This document shows, piece after piece, positions 8,816 through 16,973 of a stretch of DNA of 64,000 bases. Within the stretch, counting starts at the first letter, position 1. Each line of letters begins with the position of its first letter. Below the pieces are notes generated by a model. It saw only the letters and a list, made by a program, of their open reading frames with translations, searched no databases and was not told the DNA's origin. The translations under genes and the position numbers were made by a program. Location: assembly GCF_006716675.1 (NCBI RefSeq), contig NZ_VFPM01000002.1, forward strand, positions 682,001-746,000, in the 5' to 3' direction. Source of the stretch: Humibacillus xanthopallidus (GTDB taxonomy: Bacteria > Actinomycetota > Actinomycetes > Actinomycetales > Dermatophilaceae).

Positions 8816-9472
8816 GTGAGCGACGAGACGGTGACCCCCGGACGGCATACGGCCACGGCGTCGTCGGCCCAGCCGGACGTGCTCACGCCGCTGCTGCGCG
8901 AGCGCGAGAGCGTCATGATCTACGACCGCACCCACGTGCTGTCGACTCCTGCCCTGCGCGCCATCCTCGAGGCTGCCCGGTGGGCGCCGTCGGCAGGCAA
9001 CTCGCAGCCATGGGGCTTCATCGTCGGCCTGCGCGGGGACGAGACGCACGCCGCCATGGTCGAGGTGCTCTCCTCGGCCAACCAGGTCTGGGCGCCGGCG
9101 GCATCCGCGATCATCCTCACCCTCCACCAGGTGGCGACCGACGAGGACCATGAGATCGCCTACAGCGACTACGCGATGTTCGACCTCGGCCAGGCGGTCG
9201 CCCACATCACCGTGCAGGCGCGCTCGATGGGGCTGCAGGTGCGCCAGTTCGGCGGCTTCGACCACCGAGCCGCCGCAGAGCGTTTCGACGTGCCACCCCA
9301 CTGGGCGGTGACGACCGGCATCGCGCTCGGGCTGCCCGCCGAGGCCGGCGCCGACGACGCCCTGCCCGAGTGGCTCAGGGCGCGGTCGAGACTCCCGCGC
9401 TCACGGCTGCCACTCGAGGCGTTCGTCCATTCGGGCAAGTTCGGTCACGCCGCCGACTTCCTCACCGACTGA
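8816..9472 (+). CDS. Nitroreductase family protein
   Basis: Codes for 218 aa, a normal length for the FMN-dependent nitroreductase fold. RESVMIYDRT, LRAILEAARWAPSAGNSQPWGFIV (FMN-contacting start of the family) and a central DLGQAVAHITVQARSMGLQV helix match the family. These enzymes reduce nitro groups, quinones or other small substrates with NAD(P)H as dimers in the cytosol; the substrate is unknown. The GTG at 8816 was chosen because GGTGAG precedes it at suitable spacing; an in-frame GTG at 8792 is possible. It converges on and overlaps the DinB gene by 11 nt. Confidence 0.85.
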   Translation: MSDETVTPGRHTATASSAQPDVLTPLLRERESVMIYDRTHVLSTPALRAILEAARWAPSAGNSQPWGFIVGLRGDETHAAMVEVLSSANQVWAPAASAIILTLHQVATDEDHEIAYSDYAMFDLGQAVAHITVQARSMGLQVRQFGGFDHRAAAERFDVPPHWAVTTGIALGLPAEAGADDALPEWLRARSRLPRSRLPLEAFVHSGKFGHAADFLTD

Positions 9473-10241
9473 CCCGCGCCTCGAGCACCGCCAGGTCACG
9501 CTCGGCGAACTGCCGGTGGTGCCACTCCTCGTTGAGCACGATGAGCAGGCACTGGCGCACCTCGAAGCTGCGCGACGGGGGCCAGCTGTCACCCGCGACC
9601 GGCTCGGTGCGCGCGGCGAGCGACTCGTCGGTGAGGCTCTCGATCACCGACCGCACGACAGCCATGCGGTCGTGTCGCACGGCGAGGACCTCGTCGAGCG
9701 AGGGCCGGACCGCGCGGTCGCGCGGGATGCCCGGCGTGTCGGGCATGCCGTCCCACGGCAGCTCGAGCGGGTGCCAGGGCGTCGGGTTGCCGAGGATCGC
9801 CCGACTCACCCACGCGTCGGTGGCGAACGCGAGGTGGCGCAGCGTCTCGATGAACGACCACTCGCCGTCCACCGACTCGTGGAGCAGCTGCGGATCGAGA
9901 CCTCGGGCGCGCTCGACCGTCGAGGCCCAGCGGCGTTCGACGATCTGCCAGGCCTCACGGAAACCGGCCGGGTCGACCGGCCTCATCTTGGCTCGCTCGG
10001 GCTCGCGCCGGTCGAGCTCGGCCTCGACGAGCGGCGCCACATCGACGCCGTTGAGGACGAGGCGCTCGAACTCGCCGTCGATGCGGACGTCGCAGAGCTC
10101 GACCCCGCGCATGACGACGTCGTGCATCTCGACCCCGCGGAACCACGACCGCGAGAAGTCGGTGTCCACGAACTCCGAGTCGGTGAGCAGGGCCCGCACG
10201 AACCGGGACCTGCTCAGGTCGTCACCGTTGAAGTCAGCCAT
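9462..10241 (-). CDS. DinB-superfamily protein with pentapeptide-like N-terminus
   Basis: Codes for 259 aa. Residues 1-60 form a short run of pentapeptide-type repeats (LSRSRF, FVDTDF, FSRSWF, VVMRGV), and residues about 85-255 form a DinB/YfiT four-helix bundle with metal-ligand-like histidines (IETLRHLAFATD and NEEWHHRQFAERDL). DinB proteins are metal-dependent thiol transferases or hydrolases, mostly uncharacterised. The combination of a short pentapeptide segment with DinB is known in actinomycetes. Start ATG follows TACATT by 6 nt on the minus strand, so it is probably leaderless. Confidence 0.8.
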   Translation of the reverse strand: MADFNGDDLSRSRFVRALLTDSEFVDTDFSRSWFRGVEMHDVVMRGVELCDVRIDGEFERLVLNGVDVAPLVEAELDRREPERAKMRPVDPAGFREAWQIVERRWASTVERARGLDPQLLHESVDGEWSFIETLRHLAFATDAWVSRAILGNPTPWHPLELPWDGMPDTPGIPRDRAVRPSLDEVLAVRHDRMAVVRSVIESLTDESLAARTEPVAGDSWPPSRSFEVRQCLLIVLNEEWHHRQFAERDLAVLEARVSR

Positions 10242-10247
10242 TCTGCG

Positions 10248-10253
10248 AATGTA
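10248..10253 (-). promoter_or_regulatory. Leaderless -10 box for the DinB gene
   Basis: TACATT on the minus strand, 6 nt upstream of the ATG at 10241. Confidence 0.5.
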
Positions 10254-10410
10254 GTGGCGAGGGCTGACACGACGGTTGCGTCGGTCGCCGGCACGTCTGG
10301 CTCCGGCTGGCAGAGGGCCTGATGACGTTCTCGGTCGTGTATCTCGTGACTGCCGCCGGCCTCTGAAGAGGGACTCACACTCCGAACCGGCCGAGTGGAC
10401 GGGCTGAGAC

Positions 10411-11064
10411 ATGGAACCCCAGATCGTCGCCGCGATCATCGGTCCAGCGTGCACGGCGCTGCTGGCCGCCGTCGGCATCGCCCTCAAGAGCCTGCTCGAA
10501 CAGCGCCGCAGTCATGGCTCTCGCGAGAGGGACATGCGCGTTGCGGGCGAGACCGTGGCGTTCATTGCCAGCTATCTGGCTGCCTTCGAGAAGCTGGACG
10601 TCCCGCCCACAGAGGAGGCGGCTGTCAAGGCGCGCGCCACCAGTGATCTGGAGGCTTCCTACCGGATCATGATGGCTGCGGCGGGCGATGAGCAGCAGAG
10701 CGACGCCCGGCCAGACTGGTCGAGGGTGGTCAAGGCCACCTTCCTCATTCCCCTGTGCCGTCCAGCGGCCCGGGTGGTTCGCGCGTTCTACTACTGCGCT
10801 CTCGTCTACGCGCTCGCGGTGTCCGCCCTGTACGTGTCGTTCGCCCTCACCGCCGACGAGGCGCAAGGTGCTACGGCCGTGGGCGTGGTCACCGCCATCA
10901 TCCTGCTTCCCTTCAACGTCGTTCCTGCGCTCCTGCTGCACATGTGGGCGCGAAGGCTGGAGAGAGGTGCCCAGGCGGAGGCGAACGACCTGCCGGCAAC
11001 GACGCCGCCGGCTCCCTGGCCGGCGCCGTCCGGCGAGCCGCTCACGCGGCCGCCCGCGGTGTGA
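10411..11064 (+). CDS. Hypothetical membrane protein
   Basis: Codes for 217 aa; I do not recognise a family. A hydrophobic helix lies at about residues 5-28, a mixed helical cytoplasmic-looking region at about 30-110, and two further hydrophobic helices at about 125-148 and 155-178, followed by a Pro/Ala-rich tail. The segment is less GC-biased than its neighbours and has no paralogue in the window, so recent acquisition is possible. The start ATG has only a weak purine-rich stretch (GGGCTGAG) upstream. The 169-bp region before it holds no other recognisable element. Confidence 0.6.
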   Translation: MEPQIVAAIIGPACTALLAAVGIALKSLLEQRRSHGSRERDMRVAGETVAFIASYLAAFEKLDVPPTEEAAVKARATSDLEASYRIMMAAAGDEQQSDARPDWSRVVKATFLIPLCRPAARVVRAFYYCALVYALAVSALYVSFALTADEAQGATAVGVVTAIILLPFNVVPALLLHMWARRLERGAQAEANDLPATTPPAPWPAPSGEPLTRPPAV

Positions 11065-11086
11065 GCGGCGGACCGGCACCGCCGGA

Positions 11087-11992
11087 CTACCAGCGCGACG
11101 TGGCCGCGGCCATGAGGTCACCGAACAGCAGGCCGTCGTCGACGGCATACCCCCGCCTCGTGAACCACTGGGCCATGTTGTGGGCGTCGCGCTCGAGGAA
11201 CTCCGGCCCGTGCGGGTTGCCGATGACGTCGACGATCTGCGGCCAGTCGATGATGACGAGACGGGACGCGTCGCCCTCTCCCTCGAGGAGCACGTTGTAG
11301 GGCGACAGGTCACCGTGGGCCCAGCCGAGCTCCGCCAGGTGGACCATCGCCTCGCGCAGCTGCTCGAAGAGCAAGGGCAGCACCTCGCTCCCGGGCCGGG
11401 TCTGCGAGAGGCGAGGCGCCGCACTGCCGTCGGGAGCGCCGATGAACTCCATCAGCATCTCGTCCTCGGACAGCTGCACGGGGTAGGGCACCGGTAGACC
11501 TGCCTCCCACAGGCGCACGAGCGTCTCGAACTCCGCGAACGCCCAGAGCCCACTGATGAGCTCCTTGCCGTATGCGGTGCGGGTGCGCATGGCACGGTTC
11601 TCACGCGACTTCCGCACCCGCCGCCCCTCGAGGTAGCCCGCGTCGCGGTGGAACATCCGGTGCTTGCTCGACCGGTAGCGCTTGCCGGCCATGAGGACGT
11701 CGCGCTCCGGCACGCCGGGCAGCCACCGGCGCACGAGGTGGACGTCGGCCTCCTTGCCCGTCTTGAGCACGCCGAGATCGCTCTCGACGGCACCGAGGTC
11801 GGTGATCACCCAGTCGGGGCGTGGCTTCGGCCCGTGGGTGGCACCGTCCCAGCTCGACCAGCGCTCACCCTCGGGCGGGCCGTCCGGCTGGGAGTCGACG
11901 GCGTAGGGCTCGCTCTCGAGCGCGGACAGCCGCCGGTCGTTCAGACGAGAGGTGCGGACCTCGTCGTCATCGTGGAATGCATTGAATGACAA
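11087..11992 (-). CDS. RIO1-like serine protein kinase
   Basis: Codes for 301 aa. The RIO-kinase core is visible: a modified nucleotide loop (LKTGKEADVHLV), a catalytic Lys in DVLMAGKRY, the long insertion with RKSRENRAMRTRTAYGKEL, the catalytic loop WAHGDLSPYNVLL (Asp nucleophile/base and Asn) and the metal-binding VIIDWPQ in place of DFG. RIO kinases phosphorylate Ser; in bacteria their targets are unknown. The start is a TTG at 11992 supported by GGAG about 6 nt upstream; ATG codons in the neighbourhood are out of frame. It is divergent from the hydrolase-caspase gene across 256 bp. Confidence 0.85.
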   Translation of the reverse strand: MSFNAFHDDDEVRTSRLNDRRLSALESEPYAVDSQPDGPPEGERWSSWDGATHGPKPRPDWVITDLGAVESDLGVLKTGKEADVHLVRRWLPGVPERDVLMAGKRYRSSKHRMFHRDAGYLEGRRVRKSRENRAMRTRTAYGKELISGLWAFAEFETLVRLWEAGLPVPYPVQLSEDEMLMEFIGAPDGSAAPRLSQTRPGSEVLPLLFEQLREAMVHLAELGWAHGDLSPYNVLLEGEGDASRLVIIDWPQIVDVIGNPHGPEFLERDAHNMAQWFTRRGYAVDDGLLFGDLMAAATSRW

Positions 11993-12248
11993 GGGAACTC
12001 CAAGGAAGAAGTGATGTGGGCTGGCATGCCCGGGGCCGTCATCGACATGTCACCCTCCTCGGGTCCGGTGCGAGGCCCTGTGGCTTCGCGGTCGTCCCCG
12101 ACGATCCCCGATGCCCGCCGGGCGGCGCAACCGAATATCCGCGCCCTCGGGGCCGTCACTTTGCGGCAATCCGTATCACTGCACCCGCCCGCGGCTCTAC
12201 CGTGGCAGGGAGACGAACCGTCGTCGGTCTGTCGGAGGGGAGTGGGGT

Positions 12249-14900
12249 ATGCCGTCCGCGTCCTTTGGTGGGGGAGCTGTGCGCGTGCGCACCCCCGGCA
12301 GCTACGAGGCCACCCCGGCCAGCGACCGGGGCGACCGCGACCTCGGCGACGGAACCGGCCACGCCGCAGCCAAATCCGCTCTGCTCGCCGCGTTGGGCGA
12401 GAGTGACTTCGAGGTCGTCGACCGCATCGACCTCACACCTCGGCGCAGCCGCGACCTCGAGTCGCCCGGCCCCGCGAATCGCCGCGGCACCGTCAGCCTC
12501 GACGTCGACGTGGCGCCGACCGACGACGCTGTCGTCCTGCTCGAGCGGGACGGTGTCTACTCGTGGCACCTGCCGCTGCGGCCGACGGGCGGCACGAGGT
12601 CGCTCGACGCCCGCACCCTGACCTTCGAGATCGACGTGCAGCCACGGAGGCCGACGTCCTCAAGCGCCCGGGCCACTCGCCGCGCTCGCGCTCTGAGCGC
12701 CGAGCAGCCCCACGACCGTGGGCTGCTCGGTGACCTCGTCCACGGCGCGGTGCAAGCGATCGTGCTGCGCTTCGCAGCCCCCCTCGTCGTCGGTGGTGTC
12801 GTGCGCAAGCTCGAGGAGTCCGTCCGACCGGGTCTGGTCCACGTCGCCGGCCCAGCCGCAGCGTCCTGGCGGCCGCTGAACGCGGGCGACACGCTGTCGC
12901 TGCCGACGGACCGGCCGGTGCGGCTCCTGCTGCTCGTCCACGGCACCTTCTCCTCGACCGTGGGTGCGTTCGCCGCGATGGGGCTCGTGCCGGGCGCCGG
13001 AGGCTTCCTGCCGTCGGTGCTCTCCGCCTACGACGCGGTCGTGGGCTACGACCACCGGACCCTCAGCGTCGACCCCAAGCAGAACGCGGGCGACCTCCTT
13101 GCCGAGCTGCGCCGCCAGCACCCGGGCACCAACCTCACGATCGACGTCATCACCCACAGCCGCGGCGGACTCGTGACGCGGTCCTTCGTCGAAGCCCTTC
13201 TGCCGCAGTCCAACTGGCCGGCGACCGTCGACAACATCGTCTTCGTCGCGGCGACCAACGGCGGCACGCACCTGGCAGACCCCGCACGGTGGCACGATCT
13301 CGTCGACCTGTACACCAACCTCGTCACGGTCGGCGCCACCGGACTGGCGATGCTGCCGGGCGGCGGTCCGGTCGCTGCCGTCGTCGGTGGCGTCGTGCGC
13401 GGTATCGGGGCACTCGTGAAGTACCTCGTCTCCTATGTCGCGGACGGTGATGACGTGCCGGGCCTCGCTGCGATGATCCCCGGCGGCCCGTTCGTCACCG
13501 ACCTCAACGGCGACCAGCCCGGCCAGCCCGGACCGGGCGCGAACTGGCACGTCGTCTCCTCGAACTTCCACGTCAGCCTGCTCGACGGGAGCCACCGGCC
13601 ACCGGAGTTTCCCAAGGAGCTGGCGGTGCGGCTCGGCGAAGGCTTCGTCGACGGGCTGTTCAAGGGTGACAACGACCTCGTCGTCGACACGGCCTCGATG
13701 TCTGCCATCGGGCCGCCCTCGGGTGGCTACGTCAAGGACTCGCTCGCCCTCGGCACGAACGACGAGGTCTATCACACGAACTACTTCAGCCAGCTGCGCG
13801 TCATCGACGCCATGGCCGGCTGGCTGCCGCTCGGCACGGGCGCCGGGGTCAGCGCCGAGGCCGCCCCCGAGGCCACGAGGGAGGCCACCACGAAGGCCAC
13901 CACGAAGGCCACCACGAAGGCCACCACGAAGGCCACGACGACCACGACCACCGGCCGTGTCCGGCGGAGCAGCCGCACCACCCGCCAGCCCAGCGTTACC
14001 GAGAGAGGACGAGCCATGACGAGCAGAGCCCTGTGCGTGGGGATCAACGAGTTCAAGACGCTGCCCCAGAGCAGCTGGCTGAACGGCTGTGTCAACGACG
14101 CCGAGGACATCGCGGCGACGCTGAAGAAGAACGGCTTCCAGGCGCGCAACGTCACCCTGCTGCGAGACGCCGACGCGACGAAGGAAGCGATCATGAACGC
14201 CCTGACGAGCATGATCCGCAAGTCCAAGCCCGGCGACGAGGTCCTCTTCAGCTACTCCTCGCACGGCACCCAGGTGCCCGACCTGCCCGGCACCGAGGCC
14301 CCTGGCGACAAGGAGCCCGACGGCCTCGACGAGGCCTTCGCGTGCTACGAGATCGCGGTGGGCACCGACGGCTGGGACCGCGACACGGTCATCCTCGACG
14401 ACGAGCTGCGCGAGCTTTTCGCCTCGGCCCCGGAGGGGGTGCTCGTCGAGGTGCTGCTCGACACGTGCCACAGCGGGTCGGGGACCCGCGACCTCGACGA
14501 CATCCAGCGCGACCTGCTGCGGGGAAGGCGGCCGCGCTACCTGCCGCCGCCCACGGCGAAGGCCCTGGCCCAGGCGCGCACGATCCGGGCCAACCACCCG
14601 GAGGCCGTCGAGCGCAAGGCGCTGCTCTCCCTCGTGAAGTCGCGTGGCACCAAGGCCAAGCCGGTGCTCTTCGCGGCCTGCCGAGCCGACCAGACCGCCT
14701 CCGACGCGCAGTTCGGCGGTCGACCGAACGGCGCGTTCACCTACCTCTTCCTCAAGGCCCTCTCGGAGAACCCGAACGGCACGCGGACCGACCTGCACAA
14801 GGCCGTGACGAACGGCCTCAAGGCGGAGGACTTCGAGCAGCGGTCGACGCTCGAGGGCCCGGTCAAGGCCAAGAAGACGGGCTTCGGCCAGCTCTGGTGA
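12249..14900 (+). CDS. Alpha/beta hydrolase - caspase-like (C14) fusion protein
   Basis: Codes for 883 aa. Residues about 1-200 are a poorly conserved N-terminal region; about 210-540 form an alpha/beta hydrolase (LLLVHGTFSS oxyanion strand, nucleophile Ser304 in ITHSRGG, resembling PGAP1/lipase-like DUF7379 proteins). A Thr/Lys/Ala linker built from 12-bp DNA repeats (about 540-585) leads to a caspase/metacaspase domain (about 590-883) with catalytic His672 (SYSSHGTQ) and Cys740 (LLDTCHSGSG). An in-frame ATG at 14016 (Met590), preceded by GAGAGGAC, could also produce the protease alone (294 aa). The main ATG has GGGGAG 6 nt upstream. Both active sites look intact. Role unknown; regulated proteolysis or a suicide-type defence effector is plausible. 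Confidence 0.8.
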   Translation: MPSASFGGGAVRVRTPGSYEATPASDRGDRDLGDGTGHAAAKSALLAALGESDFEVVDRIDLTPRRSRDLESPGPANRRGTVSLDVDVAPTDDAVVLLERDGVYSWHLPLRPTGGTRSLDARTLTFEIDVQPRRPTSSSARATRRARALSAEQPHDRGLLGDLVHGAVQAIVLRFAAPLVVGGVVRKLEESVRPGLVHVAGPAAASWRPLNAGDTLSLPTDRPVRLLLLVHGTFSSTVGAFAAMGLVPGAGGFLPSVLSAYDAVVGYDHRTLSVDPKQNAGDLLAELRRQHPGTNLTIDVITHSRGGLVTRSFVEALLPQSNWPATVDNIVFVAATNGGTHLADPARWHDLVDLYTNLVTVGATGLAMLPGGGPVAAVVGGVVRGIGALVKYLVSYVADGDDVPGLAAMIPGGPFVTDLNGDQPGQPGPGANWHVVSSNFHVSLLDGSHRPPEFPKELAVRLGEGFVDGLFKGDNDLVVDTASMSAIGPPSGGYVKDSLALGTNDEVYHTNYFSQLRVIDAMAGWLPLGTGAGVSAEAAPEATREATTKATTKATTKATTKATTTTTTGRVRRSSRTTRQPSVTERGRAMTSRALCVGINEFKTLPQSSWLNGCVNDAEDIAATLKKNGFQARNVTLLRDADATKEAIMNALTSMIRKSKPGDEVLFSYSSHGTQVPDLPGTEAPGDKEPDGLDEAFACYEIAVGTDGWDRDTVILDDELRELFASAPEGVLVEVLLDTCHSGSGTRDLDDIQRDLLRGRRPRYLPPPTAKALAQARTIRANHPEAVERKALLSLVKSRGTKAKPVLFAACRADQTASDAQFGGRPNGAFTYLFLKALSENPNGTRTDLHKAVTNGLKAEDFEQRSTLEGPVKAKKTGFGQLW
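13879..13938 (+). repeat. 12-bp in-frame tandem repeat (Thr-Lys-Ala-Thr linker)
   Basis: Four copies of CGAAGGCCACCA (13891-13938, the last with one change), preceded by one degenerate unit, encode TKAT repeats that join the hydrolase and the caspase domains. Copy number is likely variable. Confidence 0.8.
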
Positions 14901-15062
14901 GACGGGTGCCGCGGTGAGCCACACCACAGGTGTCGACCCTCACACGCGGGGGCACTGACCGACGGAGCTGCCCGGCGGCATACTCGGCGGAGGCGACCGG
15001 ACGACCTCGTCGACCGAGCGCACCCGTTGACCCCCAGCCCGACGCAAGGTGGCGATCCGAGC

Positions 15063-16262
15063 ATGTCCCGACTCCAGCAGACCGACGGCCTCACCGAGGA
15101 GCAGACCGAGCTCATCAAGCTCGTCCGCGAGTTCGTCGACGAGCAGATCATCCCCGTCGCCACGGAGCTCGAGCACAAGGACGAGTACCCCCAGGCCATC
15201 GTCGACGGGATGAAGGAGATGGGGATCTTCGGCCTCATGATCCCCGAGGAGTACGGCGGCCTCGGGGAGTCGCTGCTCACCTACGCGTTGTGCGTCGAGG
15301 AGATCGCCCGCGGCTGGATGAGTGTCAGCGGCATCATCAACACCCACTTCATCGTCACCTACCTCGTGCTGCAGCACGGGACCGAGGAGCAGAAGAAGCA
15401 CTACCTGCCGAAGATGGCGACGGGCGAGATCCGCGGCGCCTTCTCGATGAGCGAGCCCGGCTGCGGCTCGGACGTGTCGGCGATCAAGACCAAGGCCGTC
15501 CGGGGCGACGACGGCGCGTGGACCATCAACGGCCAGAAGATGTGGCTGACCAACGGCGGATCGGCCAACCTCGTGGCCGTCCTCGTCAAGACCGACACGG
15601 GCGCCGACTCCGTCTACCGCAACATGACGACCTTCCTCATCGACAAGGAGTCCGGCTTCGGTGAGACCGCCCAGGGCGTCACCGTGCCCGGCAAGATCGA
15701 CAAGATGGGCTACAAGGGCGTCGACACGACGGAGCTCATCCTCGACGGGCACCGCACGACCGACGCGCAGATCCTCGGCGGCGAGCCGGGCAAGGGCTTC
15801 TACCAGATGATGGACGGCGTCGAGGTCGGCCGTGTCAACGTGGCCGCGCGTGGATGCGGTGTGGCGAGAAGGGCTTTCGAGCTGGGCGTCTCCTATGCCC
15901 AGCAGCGTGAGACCTTCGGCAAGAAGATCGTCGAGCACCAGGCGGTGCTCTTCCGGCTTGCCGACATGGCTGTCAAGGTCGAGGCCGCCCACGAGATGAT
16001 GGTCAAGGCCGCTCGCAAGAAGGACTCCGGCGAGCGCAACGACCTCGAGGCCGGCATGGCGAAGTACCTTGCGTCGGAGTACTGCTCGCAGGTCGTCGAG
16101 GACAGCTTCCGCATCCACGGCGGCTACGGCTACTCCAAGGAGTACGAGATCGAGCGCCTCTACCGCGAGGCCCCGATGCTGCTCATCGGTGAGGGCACGG
16201 CCGACATCCAGCGGATGATCATCGGGCGTCGCCTCGTCGAGGACTACAAGCTCAGGACCTGA
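15063..16262 (+). CDS. Acyl-CoA dehydrogenase
   Basis: Codes for 399 aa, the standard length of the FAD-dependent acyl-CoA dehydrogenase family. It has the N-terminal helical domain, the FAD/substrate strand GAFSMSEPGCGSDVSAIKTKA, QKMWLTNG, the central beta barrel with DKMGYKGVDT, and the C-terminal helical domain with RIHGGYGYSKEYEIERLYREA and LIGEGTADIQRMIIGR, where the Glu of GEGT aligns with the catalytic base of short- and medium-chain enzymes. It introduces the alpha-beta double bond in acyl-CoA oxidation. The ATG at 15063 has AAGGTGG upstream. It is outside the catabolic island; no adjacent electron-transfer flavoprotein genes. Confidence 0.92.
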   Translation: MSRLQQTDGLTEEQTELIKLVREFVDEQIIPVATELEHKDEYPQAIVDGMKEMGIFGLMIPEEYGGLGESLLTYALCVEEIARGWMSVSGIINTHFIVTYLVLQHGTEEQKKHYLPKMATGEIRGAFSMSEPGCGSDVSAIKTKAVRGDDGAWTINGQKMWLTNGGSANLVAVLVKTDTGADSVYRNMTTFLIDKESGFGETAQGVTVPGKIDKMGYKGVDTTELILDGHRTTDAQILGGEPGKGFYQMMDGVEVGRVNVAARGCGVARRAFELGVSYAQQRETFGKKIVEHQAVLFRLADMAVKVEAAHEMMVKAARKKDSGERNDLEAGMAKYLASEYCSQVVEDSFRIHGGYGYSKEYEIERLYREAPMLLIGEGTADIQRMIIGRRLVEDYKLRT

Positions 16263-16310
16263 GCCGGGCACCTGCCCGATCTGCTCGGGGTGGGATGCGA
16301 GGATGGACCC

Positions 16311-16880
16311 ATGAGCCTGCAACCAAACCGAGCAGGGGGACGGCCCGGCTTCGCCACGCTCTCCCTCGACTACCCGATCTCGTTGGGCGTCTACGAGAAG
16401 TACGAAGACGCCCAGAAGGCCGTCGACACCTTGTCGGACAAGGAGTTCCCGGTCCAGAACGTCCTCATCGTCGGCACCGACCTCAAGCAGATCGAGCGTG
16501 TCACGGCGCGGCTCACGTGGGGGCGGGTCATCCTCGGTGGCCTGCTCTCCGGCGTGTGGCTCGGTGTCTTCGTGGGCCTCATCCTCTCCCTCTTCGGCCA
16601 GCCGGCGAGCACCTTCGGCCTGCTGCTCTTCGCCGCGCTGTGGGGTGGCCTGTTCGGCATCGTGTGGGCTGCGGCCGGCTACGCCTTCACCCGGGGACAG
16701 CGCGACTTCTCGTCGGTCACCCAGGTCGTCGCCACCCGCTACGAGGTCTTCTGCGAGCACAAGTTCGCCCAGCAGGGTCGCGAGATCCTCGCCGCGGCCG
16801 GCCTCGGCTCGACGGTGACGCCGACGGTCCTCCCGACGACGCCTCCGCCGCCCGACTCCTACCAGCCGCCGGGCGTCTGA
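16311..16880 (+). CDS. General stress protein, YflT-like membrane protein
   Basis: Codes for 189 aa. The N-terminal domain (about 20-70: GVYEKYEDAQKAVDTLSDKEFPVQNVLIVGTDL) is the heat-induced-stress YflT domain, and two hydrophobic segments follow (about 75-97 and 103-125), with a cytoplasmic tail ending in Pro-rich sequence. Such proteins are membrane-anchored and usually stress-induced; the molecular role is unknown. ATG start has GAGGATGG upstream. The downstream lipoprotein starts 93 nt after the stop, across a strong hairpin. Confidence 0.85.
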   Translation: MSLQPNRAGGRPGFATLSLDYPISLGVYEKYEDAQKAVDTLSDKEFPVQNVLIVGTDLKQIERVTARLTWGRVILGGLLSGVWLGVFVGLILSLFGQPASTFGLLLFAALWGGLFGIVWAAAGYAFTRGQRDFSSVTQVVATRYEVFCEHKFAQQGREILAAAGLGSTVTPTVLPTTPPPPDSYQPPGV

Positions 16881-16918
16881 CGAGACGCCGCCAGCCCTTG
16901 GCCGCCTGATCTGCACCG

Positions 16919-16970
16919 AAACCTCCCTGTGGCGTGTCCTCCCTCGTGGAGGATCGTCACAGGGAGGTTT
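16919..16970 (+). promoter_or_regulatory. RBS-sequestering hairpin (or terminator) before the lipoprotein gene
   Basis: AAACCTCCCTGTG (16919-16931) is the perfect 13-bp inverse of CACAGGGAGGTTT (16958-16970), and a second inner stem TCCTCC/GGAGGA lies in the loop. The GGGAGG ribosome binding site of the lipoprotein gene (16962-16967) is inside the right arm, so the folded mRNA would hide it. The arm is followed by TTTCTC, so it could also act as a terminator of the preceding gene. Confidence 0.7.
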
Positions 16971-16973
16971 CTC

